Part shown: in pieces, positions 1 through 38,100 of the stretch
How the letters are laid out: each line of letters begins with the position of its first letter
Position numbering within the stretch: the first letter of the stretch is position 1
Origin: Galaxea fascicularis
Lineage: Eukaryota; Cnidaria; Anthozoa; Scleractinia; Euphylliidae
DNA length: 64,000 bases
Reading direction: 5' to 3'
Assembly: GCA_948470475.1 (NCBI GenBank)
Contig: OX419335.1
Location: 34,333,819-34,397,818, forward strand
Notes under the pieces: generated by a model
Database searches by the model: none
Told to the model about the DNA's origin: nothing
Seen by the model: the letters and a program-made list of their open reading frames with translations, nothing else
Program-made: the position numbers and the translations under genes

Positions 1-26962
<26,962 letters not shown>

Positions 26963-28305
26963 TTTACACCGATGGAGTACAACAAACTGTAGTTAATCCG
27001 CAACAGTCTTCGGCAAAGTTTTTGAACTCAAGCATGACCGGCCATAGTCAGGTCGGCAAAAGCTTAAGTAAACAACGACCTACCACTTGGAGACCAAACT
27101 ACGGTCTTCCAGTGCTTACTAGGGCAATGACCAGACAGCTATCCTTGTTATCGCAAATTTATGATGCCTGAATGAGCTACAGGGAACGAAAAAGTGGGTA
27201 ATAACAAAAAATTCACCACAACACTATCTCGGAAAAGAAGGGTCCGATAACAACTGAACCTTGCTAACAGGTCGAAGGGGCCGCCGGGATACAAGCAATA
27301 AAGCACGTGACTTGACTACAAATTCTGCAAATATTCTTCGAATTTTTGCAGCATTTAGGCTCAACTTTTTATTTTTGTTGTTTTAACCTTCACATTAAAA
27401 ACGCATTCAGTAAATAACGTTTGATATTAAGCGACTTTTATCCTTGACAATGTGCTTGACAGAGCGCAAAAACCGCCAGACATGCGCACTAGAGCTCTCG
27501 CCACTGGTTCTTGTATTCCCGCCGTTCGATTTTCAAAATGGCGGAGGACTAATCAGAATCTAACACGTCACAGCGGACGCTGCCAAGCCGCTGTCCTCGC
27601 TCTGAGGATTTTTCAACATCGTTGAACGGAATCTGTCAGCATTCAGCCCTGTCTTGGCGACGCTAGCGAAAAGATCGGACTTAAACAGGTTCTCTAAAGC
27701 AGGGATGTTTGTGACCAGCTTCGGAGCCTATTTTGAAGCTTGTTGTTTCGAAGAAGGGCAGGTTTTTTGCGTTTCTTAAGGTGGTCGCTTACTCTTTAAG
27801 GTCAGGAAAGAGAAATGTTGGAGGTAAATAGTGTATGTGAAACATATCAAATATGACTTTTTTTTCGTTTCTATGAAATTTTTTTAGAGCTCTTTAAAGT
27901 TGAACTTTCACTTTTACAACTTGAGAACACCAAGGAAGGCGTCTTCGAGTCGAAGTTTGAAGGGCTGTATGTATAATTACTCTTTTAAATCGCTTTAGAT
28001 TTCAAGGAACTCGTGCTAATTTGTATTTTCACTCATGGAGGTGATAGTATGTAGTGCGTGTGGTTCGTAAGATTGTTATAGAGGGAAAATGTATGTTTCT
28101 GATCGTTTGTGTTTTATTTAATAAAGGGTTTTACTTTCACCTTCGACAACTGTGTTCTTGTTATTGCTCATTGCCCAGCACTCGCTCACGTAAGTTTTCC
28201 CGCCTAAACCGCGGCTACAGGGCGGCTGGCAAGGACTGTCAATTTTCCCAATGTTGCCGACAACAACACCGGCATTTTTTGTCCTTTTAAACGACCGTGA
28301 TCGAG
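26963..28305. promoter_or_regulatory. Divergent promoter region between PKN and the RING/C2H2 gene
   Basis: This 1.3-kb gap separates the start codons of two genes read away from each other. It includes a more GC-rich stretch around 27470-27610 containing AAAATGGCGGA at 27535-27545, which fits a YY1-type core-promoter element. Transcription starts cannot be placed from sequence alone, and untranslated first exons of either gene may lie here. Confidence 0.55.
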
Positions 28306-31300
28306 ATGTTTTGTGTCAAAGCGCCGCGAGAGCTGAGAAACAAAAAGAGTCAACACTCGGCACTTGCTGCCAGTGACTGTTGGGGAAATGTCTCTGTTTT
28401 GGTTGGCACGACAGCACGGGCCTGTGGTTTTTCCAGTGATACAACTCTTTGTAAAAAACATATTGACGAGTGTAACAACGTTAACAAAGTAAGCTGCTGT
28501 TTTCCTTTCCGCGGTCCTGAAAATGCCTGCAAGGGTGCTCTTGTTCTATGCCCTCAGCGCCTTTTTTCAGTTTTTGACGAGACCAAAACAGTTCATCACA
28601 CTGGAACAATGATATGCGAGGGTCACTTAGAATTAGCTGACAAAGATGTCAGAATTTCTCAAATGGACGAATACATTTCACCAACAAAGGTGGGTGTCAG
28701 GATAAAATATTATTTCACTTTTAAACACAGTCTGTATGGTTTGGTATTTTTCTACCTGTCACAAACTCTATACCCTATTCTTTATTAGCGCCCTAGAACG
28801 GACACAAGGAAAGAAGCACTTTCAAACAGTTTTGCAGAATTATTTAACCAGGTGGAAACCCTCAGGGATCAAAAGCAAAACCTGGAAATAAAGCAGAAAG
28901 AAATTGAAAACCATAATAAAAACCTCCAAAAGAAACTTGAAGGTGGGTGCATGTAGTAAGACTGGATATTACTTTTCAACACTTTTCAAAAAGTGTAATA
29001 TGTTTTTGATCTGTGCCCAGGAAAAACAATTGACACTAATAAATTCCTCACTCTCTAAAATACAATGTAGTAGGTGTCACCTGGTTCCTTTTAATGTAAT
29101 AACTATACAATTAACGTCACTGCAAACTGCATCCACCCATCAGCTGACTATAATAACTTTAAACAGATATCTTGGTCAGTATTACAGCTGTGTAACCTAG
29201 CAACCAAGGTTGCTAATATCGCTATTATTTCAACAGAAGTTTTACAGCATAACAAAAACTTGATGGAAAAACAAAGTCAGCAGCATGAATTAAATAAGGA
29301 TTTGAGGGAAGAGAACATCATGCTTTCCAAGAAAGTACAAGGTAAACCCTGTATAAAGGCAACAAGTTTTACCTTCCTTTGTGCACTTATGCATCCTTAC
29401 AGTCTGCTTAACCAAGATATCACTTTGACAGGGATAAAACAAATATTCCAAAAACTAAGCTAAATGTTTTCATATTCCTGATTAAGCTTGAGGTAGAGGG
29501 AAAAATGTTTTTGTTCCAGGAGAACAACACATCACTAGCACACAGTACTGTTAACTTTGACCCTGATACAAAGAAGGCATTTTTAGTTAGCACAACTTTG
29601 AGGAACCAGCTATAAATAAATTAATTTAGAGTGCAAATTGTGGGCATTTTTAACCCTGACTACAAAACCATAACAACTTTTACTCTTATAAATATTTCTC
29701 TCTGCTAAAGGAGACACAACATTCAGCACTCTTGTTCACCAATTTCACAAGTCTTTGGTTACACATTATGCAAAGGGAGGAAAGAACTTGTATGATCCAG
29801 ATGAAATGGAGAAATTCTGTGATGTTCATGCTCCAGGCCTGTTTGAAGACATCTTCCAGGCTATCTTGAATGATGACAAACAACCTCCATCAATTAAGAG
29901 GTCCAATCTCCAACGGATAAGAGTAGTTTCTCTTCTGCATAACCTCAGCTTTTTCAGAAATCAGGTATGGTCCCCATTTCCTACAAACAAAAAAGATGTT
30001 AAAACTACTGACATGCACCATAATAGAATTAAACCACATTGAAGGATAAGGGAGAAGACGCCAACTTATATGTACACCACACTATTTTTTTCCTTCTTTC
30101 TTCCAAGAGAAATAATCTTTAAAAAAAGAAAAATAAGAAATCTGTCTCTGGTGATAACAGAATACAAATAAAACTTTGAAAGTATTTTAAACTAGACTTG
30201 TTACATGTGAACAACCATCCACACACTCAGAGATTATTTGTCACGGGAAAAAATGATAGGATCTTTGAAAAAAGTAATCATTATTTATCTAATGATGTTT
30301 CATTGGCAGAAAAACTGTCCAATGCAAAAAGCGAATGGTCTTCAACTTAAATTAAGTGGAGCAAGTTACTCCTCACTGATGTCTGGAATGGTCCTTGGAT
30401 ACAGTTGCCATCCTCACTCTATAAACAATTATGAGAAAGCTTTGGCCACAACAAACAAAGAAGAAGTGAGAAAAAAAGTGAAAATTGCAATGAAGGTATA
30501 ATAAGAAAGACCTTAAAAAATAAGCTTCCAAGGTCAATAATAGATTAATAAGAAAATATCCTTACTTTCACATTTTCGGTCCAAAGTAATGAATCTAAAA
30601 ATACACTTCACTTGTGCCTTGTCTTGAATGGCTCATAAAGCCCTATCATGACTGGACAGCAGGGGCCTTTTGTATGCCTCTCCCTCAACCAGTCCAGCAC
30701 TCAATTGCAAAAAGATACCTACAACTGAAAACAAAAAGTTTTTGGGATATTAAGAGGTAACTACCACCCTTGGTAACTTGAGAATGGGATTTATTTTGAG
30801 GAAGGGAAACACTAAGTTAATTATCAGAGACACACTTAACATATCATGACCAAAAAAACAATCTCAGACATAAGATTTCCAGCTGCATTTTTCTCTCTAA
30901 ATAGTTAAGAAGGCATTGGTAAGCAGTATTTTTTGAACAATGTCAAAACCCATAAATTATACATATACAATGCTGTAATATTTGCAACTGCAACAAAAGA
31001 TCTTAGTCAGAAACTTTTTCCAAAGGAACAAAAATTCATCCTACTCATTGAAGATGACATCCACTTCATACATGCCCCAAGGAAGCCAACGAGCTCAGTA
31101 ACAAGTACATCATGGCACATGTGCACAGTGTTAGCAGACATCCATTGTAACATCCACGCTGTGCCTCAAAATGATGACATTAAATTAAACCACCGGTCAG
31201 CAAGAGTAGTGATGCCAGATGGAGCAATCAGAGAGTGCCGGGGAGGAATTGATATTGACCACCTGTTGGGATATTTTCGCGTTGAACTGCCCAAATATTT

Positions 31301-34300
31301 TTCCTTCAGCTTCCTGTCTTCACTACCTGTTGAATACACACAAGTCAATTTTTCAAATATCCAGAACAGCTTTCAGAATCTCAGGTACACTTAATAAAGC
31401 CCTATAAAGTCCTATTTTAAATCTTCACAGTACACACTCAGCTAGTGCCTCCAATAAATTTTTAATACAGTCAAACCTGTATATAACAGCCCTGTATATA
31501 GCGGTCACCCGGTATATTACTGTCACAAGACAACTTCCTAAAATTTTCAGTTGTCTTTTCTGCAAAGATGACCTGTATATAGCAGTCACCCTGTATATAA
31601 TGGTCACCAGACAACTTCCCAAAATTTTCAATTGCCTTATATTATCTGCAAAGTTGACCTGAATATAACAGTCACCTTGCCATTTCCCTAGGGTGACTGT
31701 TGAACACAGGTAAACACAGGTGTGACTGTAGAATAGTTGACAAATTTCTGAAAACAAAAAAAAACTGAACTTTTTAATACTGTTACATTTTCAAAACCAA
31801 ATTTTTAAGCTTTTGATGGTTCACAAGTACATGCAAGTAGAATAACAAATTATTCAAATCAAGCTATACAATAAAAGTAGTAACAACATTTTATTCACTT
31901 GTTCTCAATAACTTGCTTTCAATTACCAAGGGTGTATTGGGATGCAGAGAGGCATGAAATGGAAAGTTTAAGAACGTCATGGTTGCTTGATGAGTTCCAG
32001 CAGTCTCTCCATAGCAAGAATGATTATGCAGCAGCCCTTGAACACACACTAGGAGTGTGTCCTGAGCTTGAGGAATACATGAAAGAATTCCAACTGGTTG
32101 TAACTGGTGACTACCCAACCTGGAAATACAATAAAAAGCTAGTTGCAGAGGTAGCTACTTGGATGTAAAAAAAAAAATACAGAAGCAAAGAGCAAAATAA
32201 AACAAAAGCACTAAAAAGGAGAAAGGGGGAACAAAACATTAGACTGATGAATAAAAAAATAATCTGTATGAAAAGACAAAACAATAGCCAAAGAATCTAG
32301 TCCATGGAGTGGTGTCCTCCAAGCACATAAGAAATAATTTTTAACAATTAATAACATTGATTAGGGCTGATAACAATACATCCATGCCTTCCTGAAATAA
32401 ACCTAATATACTGCAGTAACATTAAACAACCTTTTTTTCTTATAATCTACATAATACAGTGGCCAAATGGATCATCACAGAGAAAAACACCATTAATGAT
32501 TCCATGGCAGGGTCCATTCCATGTATCTCTTAATGCAGAGGAGTCAACCATTCAAGTGTTCTGGCCTGTTTTTGAGAAGTTATATAAAGCTCTATTTGGA
32601 AGGTTGGTCAAATTTAGAGAAACATAAGAAATCAAAAGCAGTATACTTCAGCTTCGTACACCTGTAGGTTGGGAGAAGCTATCAGTTATCATGAGGTCAC
32701 AAAAATAATAATTATTATATTTACTAAATTTTTAGAAACAAGAGATTTCCCAAGAAGCCAAAATCTGAAAAAATTTCTTTAGTATCATCACTTGCATTTG
32801 GAGGCTGGATGATAGTTCGCGATGTGGTCTTGGATTTGTTTGGTTCAAGTAAAGATCCACAGTACCTAATGTTGGTCAACCTACTCGATGAGATAACATG
32901 CTTCAATACGTACTACTACACTGCATTCTTTCGTGGTGGAAACTTTGACAGCTGGATGCAGTCCATGCTAAGGGCTTCCATGATCTTCATCAACTTCAGA
33001 CGCAGAAACTACGACAAGGCAACCTTAACTCAGTTGAGTGATCTTCTGTTCCATGTGTCAGACAACACAGACCTTGGAGAAAAGATGCAAGAGTTCCTGC
33101 AAGTTTTTACTGAGAAGAAAATTGAGATACTCCATTCCATATTACGACGGTAGGAAAAATATTAAACTTTTGAATTTAACTAAGAAAGATACAAATGATA
33201 AAGAATATCTAACACAGAAGTATTCACTGTTTTTAAGTTGACTTTTGCTTTGGTAATTGTCTTTTAGGTCCTTGAGACCCTTTGATTAAAGTTTTCTCTT
33301 GTAGTTTACTTAACCAATAAGGAGCTTGCAATGAAAAAATTGGATATTTGAGACATTGCCCACAAAGTTACTACAGTAATAAAATAAGAGTTATATTATT
33401 GATTACTTTGTTACAGTATTGATTACTTTGTTACAGTAAAATAAGAGTTATATTATTGATTACTTTGTTACAGTAATGTACCTATTTGGGCTTTTCCACA
33501 ACTAATAAACACGATTGCCCATGCACTAAGTGGAAGACGCTTCGACGCTGATTTTATGGAATGGTTTTTACCAAACTACTTACGAGGACGCAGTAACAAA
33601 GACATTGCAGAGATGGCATTAAAATCAGCTGAGTTCCTGTTTGAAATTTTCTCTAATGTATGGATGACGCTTGGCCAAACAGCAAAAGTCCCACGTGGAA
33701 ATCGTAAATTTCAGGTGTTAACTTCATTAAACAATTTTACTCAAGCTGGCTGAAGTTCATTTTAAAAAAATGAATAATAATGAGAAGAACCACTGTAAGG
33801 AACAAGAAACACTATAAAATTGTTCGAATGAACCGAGCTACATGTACCGATTGTACGGCCTAGAAAAATCTTTTATAAGGATAAAAATGTAACTTTTCAT
33901 TCAGTAGCTTAGCTTTCCACTTTAAAAAGACGTTGATAATAAACAAGAAAATGATGTGTTGACTATAGACAATATTTAATGCATGATAATTACCTTGTCT
34001 TTCAGCCATACTATTTCCCAGCTGTTGATGCAACAATGGACCAGCGATCGCTTCCTCTGGGGTATTCCTTTCTTGGAAATGAACCGGACCCGACAGTGTG
34101 TTGTGACTTGCGTGACTGCCAAAGACAGCAAGCAGTGGACTACAAACGATTAAACTGTGGCCACTCTTTTCACACCGAATGCTTGAGAGATACATGTAGC
34201 GACCTTGGTCAGAGTGCGTCAAATGCAGACCGTGCACGTTTGTGCCCTATTTGCCATCCTCTGCTTGAAGACAGAATAAGAGAGCTTTCCACGACGATGA

Positions 34301-34777
34301 ATAGGTTAGTTAAAAAAAGATTTTGAACGACATCAAAGCTAAGCACAAACTGTCAGAAGGCTCGGTTTTTACTATCAGTAGCCACAAATTCATTTTCCGT
34401 CCTCTCTTTATAGGTATTTGGCGGGCGATGAGCTCAACAGTGACGACGATAGCGACGAGGAAAGTGACGATGAAGATGATGACGATGACCCCGATAACTT
34501 CGAAGACGCGGGTGAAAGCGATCAACAAGACAACAAAGTCGATTCCTTGAAGTCGAAGTTGTACGAGCGTGCGAGGGCCATGAAACAAGATGGCCAGCCC
34601 ATTAACTTGTTACCCAGATACGTACATTCAAGGCAGAAGCCTTTAGTGGAGCAACAGCAACAGCAACAGCAACTACCAACCACTAGAAAAGAAGATTTCC
34701 ATTGCCAGTTCGCTGGGTGTACAAAAATCTGTAAATCTGCCGGCGGCCTGACGCTCCATGTTAGGAAAATGCACTGA
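28306..34777 (+). CDS. Uncharacterised multidomain protein: coiled coil, RNase H-like candidate core, RING-like and C2H2 fingers
   Basis: No named function recognised. Exons: 28306-28689, 28789-28942, 29237-29341, 29711-29964, 30310-30495, 30927-31384, 31931-32150, 32460-32602, 32736-33149, 33474-33714, 34006-34304, 34414-34777; phases agree, 1073 aa. Residues 1-120 are Cys/His-rich (probable zinc binding); 129-215 form a coiled coil (QKQNLEIKQKEIENHNKNLQ). 216-350 contain RVVSLLHNLSFFRN. 362-513 carry LLIEDDIHFIH (D404, D405). 588-772 carry WQGPFHVSLN (H608), FWPVFEKLY and IEILHSILRR (E765, H768). 885-936 form a RING-like finger (C886, C891, C904-G-H906-xx-H909-xx-C912, C933-PI-C936). 954-985 are a D/E run, 1033-1039 a poly-Q, and 1050-1073 one C2H2 finger (C-x4-C-x12-H-x4-H). 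The general pattern resembles uncharacterised, lineage-expanded cnidarian proteins as I remember them. A domesticated transposase or a DUF6589-like relative is possible but unproven. The start ATG follows an in-frame TAA; an upstream 5' exon cannot be ruled out. Confidence 0.85.
31466..31730. mobile_element. MITE with TACAGTCA ends and internal tandem units
   Basis: Ends TACAGTCAAACCTG and inverse TACAGTCACACCTG. Inside, a unit of about 85-90 bp (CCTGTATATAGC-GTCACC ... ACAACTTCC-AAAATTTTCA ... TCTGCAAAG-TGA) is repeated twice. It lies in the intron after exon 6 of the RING/C2H2 gene. The terminal TA is compatible with Tc1/mariner-type target use. Confidence 0.75.
33371..33473 (+). repeat. 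Tandem duplication carrying four consecutive splice acceptors
   Basis: A unit with AATAAGAGTTATATTATTGA and TTACTTTGTTACAG is repeated just before exon 10 of the RING/C2H2 gene. Acceptor-like CAG/TA junctions fall at 33376, 33416, 33436 and 33473. Only the last keeps the frame open. Confidence 0.85.
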
Positions 34778-35199
34778 GTGCCAAACAACTGAAGGAGTAT
34801 TAAAGCCAATCCACGTCCTTACTTTTGAAGTAAAGTAAACGAGCCTTCAATTCTTCTGGCTACGATTTCTTGTTATAACTGATTATTTGTTTGTGTACAA
34901 GTCCTGCAAATTCGTTCGTTGTTTGTGGAATAACGAACTGCTTCGAATTTTCACTTCGAAGATCTCTTTTTGGCGCAGGCGCAGTTATGCAAAACAAGCC
35001 ATTTTACGTCATTATGCTCTAGCCAATCAGCGGTTTTTGCGCTCTGTCAATGTGCTTGAACAATCTTTTGCGGTAAGGTTGACCGCTGTCCAAAACGCGA
35101 ACAAAACCGCGCCAAAATTAAGTCGAGTTCTGAAGGTTTCCTTCTGGTTTCTCCAAAAGCTATTGATGCCCTCATTTACTCCAGTTTGAAGCTTCAAAA
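34778..35199. promoter_or_regulatory. Short intergenic: 3' end of the RING/C2H2 gene and HMCES promoter
   Basis: 422 bp between the stop of the upstream gene and the HMCES start. ATTAAA at 34799-34804 may serve as the upstream poly(A) signal. A CRE-like TTACGTCA at 35004-35011 and a CCAAT box (CCAATCAG) at 35023-35030 lie about 170-195 bp before the HMCES ATG and are good promoter candidates. Motif matches only. Confidence 0.5.
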
Positions 35200-38100
35200 A
35201 TGTGCGGGAGAACAGCTTGGTATGATTACATCGCCGAAAATAGCAACTGGAAGTGGAGTTATTTCCCAATGTGTAAACTTAAAGCTTTATTGTTATAGCC
35301 AATAACTGTTTATCTTTGTTCTAACTCAGTACACTAGCATCCGATGAATTCCCCAAGGCATGCAGATACAAAGGGAAGGACGGAAAAACACAAGAACCGC
35401 AATGGAGGGACAGTGGAAGCGGGGCGAAGTATTATCCTTCGTATAATATCAGTCCTCAATCGTACACGTGAGTTGTCGTGGGCTTTACGTGTTTACAAAA
35501 CACACCAGTAAATAGAATGTCAGGAATGTGCGATTTGTTTAAGAATTCAAGCCAATAAAATCAAGAGTTTGCGGTAGTTATTCTATAACAGAACAAGGAA
35601 GTTATCTTTATTTCCTTGCTCTGCCATAAGCCCACTATTGTTGGTCTCCTTAATCTTGCCTGTCATGTCAATAAAGAAGCTTTAATCTCTTGGTTAACTA
35701 CTTATTCCTGTTTCTTGTCTGGCGGGGCCGGAATAGTGTCACACTTGATACGTTTCTGTTTCTGCAATGTACAGGGCAATATAAACTTACATGGCTTAAA
35801 TTGCTCAAGCTGTTCCATGCGGAAACAGTAAATTTATATGCAAATTTTCTACGGCTTCTTTGAAACCATGAGAATATGTTATTGGCACGATTATTGACAA
35901 CGAATATGAAAATTTGAGTTCTTCTCACATTAACTGTGGTGAATTTCAGAGCAAGATGTGGAGTTTCCTTGACATCAGCTGCTAATATTTGTGAAAAATT
36001 CATAGTTGAATTTTGAAATATATTTTGCAAGGAAATTAATGGCAAGTGGCCTTCTGCTGCCCACATGTATGTCATACATTTCTTTAAAAGGAAATTGACT
36101 TTATTGTTACATGGCAATTTTACTGTGAACTCATTTTTGAAACCAGTAAATATCTACTTATAAACAGCCCAGTACTGTTATCCAGCCAGCATTTCAACAA
36201 CACATCCCCAGAAAGTACAACTGAAAGAGTTCTCCAACCCATGAGATGGGGTTTAATCCCTTCCTGGCACCGTGGAGATCCTAAGGAGTTTACCTACAAT
36301 ATGAGCAATGCTAGAAGTGATACCCTGTTAGACAAAAAGTCATTCAAGTCTCCCCTTGAGAAAGGAAAAAGATGTGTTATTTTGGCAGAAGGGTAAGTCT
36401 TGGGGTTATACCATTTAGCTGTATCCACTCCAGACGTATGTGAGGGTGAACAGCCCATTTTGAATGTAGCTTTCTGTAACAGACATAAGCATTCTGGGAT
36501 AGGTGTTTAGACTGCGTTTATCCCCCACTTAACCTTGACTTTATTTTATATTGTGTATGGTGTACTTAATGTCAGATCCCTCTGGATCTTTGTGCAGTAT
36601 AAATGAGGTAGCAGGTTCTTTTATGTTTTCTAAGAGGAGGTGAAGGAGATGAGGTTACCACAGTGCCTTAACACTGTTAATTGTTATGATCATCTGAACT
36701 GAGGCAGATTGACTGAACACACAGCCAGCTTACAATAATTATTATTGATAGTCTACATGAAACGCATGGCATTGCAAGTGAGGAATCACGTCTTGCAGGG
36801 GTGGACTGAAATAACAAACATATAAACTGTCACAGTTTCTTTTTATGAAAACAAGAAGTTCCACAAGGTTCTGCGCTGGTTATATATATATATACACACA
36901 AACACATATATATTAGAATAAATGTTTGAAAGAAAATTTGCCCTGAGTGGGATTTCAACCCACGTCGCCCCTATTACTAGTCAGGTGTCAAAACCTTGAT
37001 ATGCTGACCTTCTGACCTGAAACCCTCATCTCTAACTGAGGTGGTCCTCCGCTCTCATTTTGAAAATCTTACATCATCATCAGGACAACCATCCGCAGGT
37101 AATGCGGCAATCAAAGAGGTGATTTATGTGGCAGGATGTGGACGTAATTAGGGAGGAGAAACAGGTGATGTCCTGAGAAATAGAGTGACAGTTCATGAAC
37201 AGCAAATTAGATACCCGCATACACATATGCTAGGATTCAGTAAGCATATTGATGAATGTGAGCCAGGATTGACACCTCAGTTCGCTATCTTTCTGTTTTA
37301 CAAGATTTTCAGCCCCTCAGAGGGCATGAGAAAGAACAAAGAGAGGTTTTTTATTTTGAAGTATAAACCCGTTCTTAATGATTTGAAATTACAGTAATTG
37401 CTTGCGCGTGCTTACAACTGTAGAATTACATCAGTGATGCAATAAGTCAATAAACACACTTTGCTATTCCTGAAGAGCCACAACAGCGTTGAAATGCATA
37501 GTGCAAAGACTTTCATTTTTCATTGTTTTCATTGTGTGAGTATATGCATATGCATATGTGCATATGTGAATGCGCGTATACGCGTATTGGGCTGATGCGA
37601 ATTATGCATATATTTTGGTTCGGATATATCTGAGCTGCACTGTACACGGGTATATATAATATTGTTCATGGATTTTTTTTATGAAGCCACAGAGCCCGGC
37701 TTAGCAGTTCCAAAGCAGTTCCACCCCTGACACCTCAGGTATAATTTTTAGATACATGTAAGTCAGCTTCCTGCCTAGACTGAAAAGTAAACAGACGGCA
37801 AGGGCATTTTTTTTCTCTGAGGTCTTCCAGTGAGAATGATTTACACCTGCCTGCTTTGCCCCTTAGTGAATGCGAGGGCTATAATTTTGTTTCTTGAACC
37901 TGTGCTTGAAACTGTATCTCTTACTGACATGCAGCAACTGGGCAGAACATATTTTATTTAGATTGATGTCCAAAAGTACTCTTATAAACTCAATAAATGG
38001 AAATAAAAGTCAAGACATATGTTTCATTAATAGGTTCTTTGAGTGGGAGACTCTAAAAGGAGGAAAAAAACAGCCTTATTATATCTACTTCAAAAATGAT

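Noticed and set aside
28690..28788. Read-through of exon 1 of the RING/C2H2 gene to an early stop
   Set aside because: A clear GT donor at 28690 and acceptor before 28789 join in phase into the coiled coil, so the extension is intron.
35698..36117. 139-codon minus-strand ORF in HMCES intron 2
   Set aside because: No known domain, low-complexity composition and antisense to an intron; no supporting signals.
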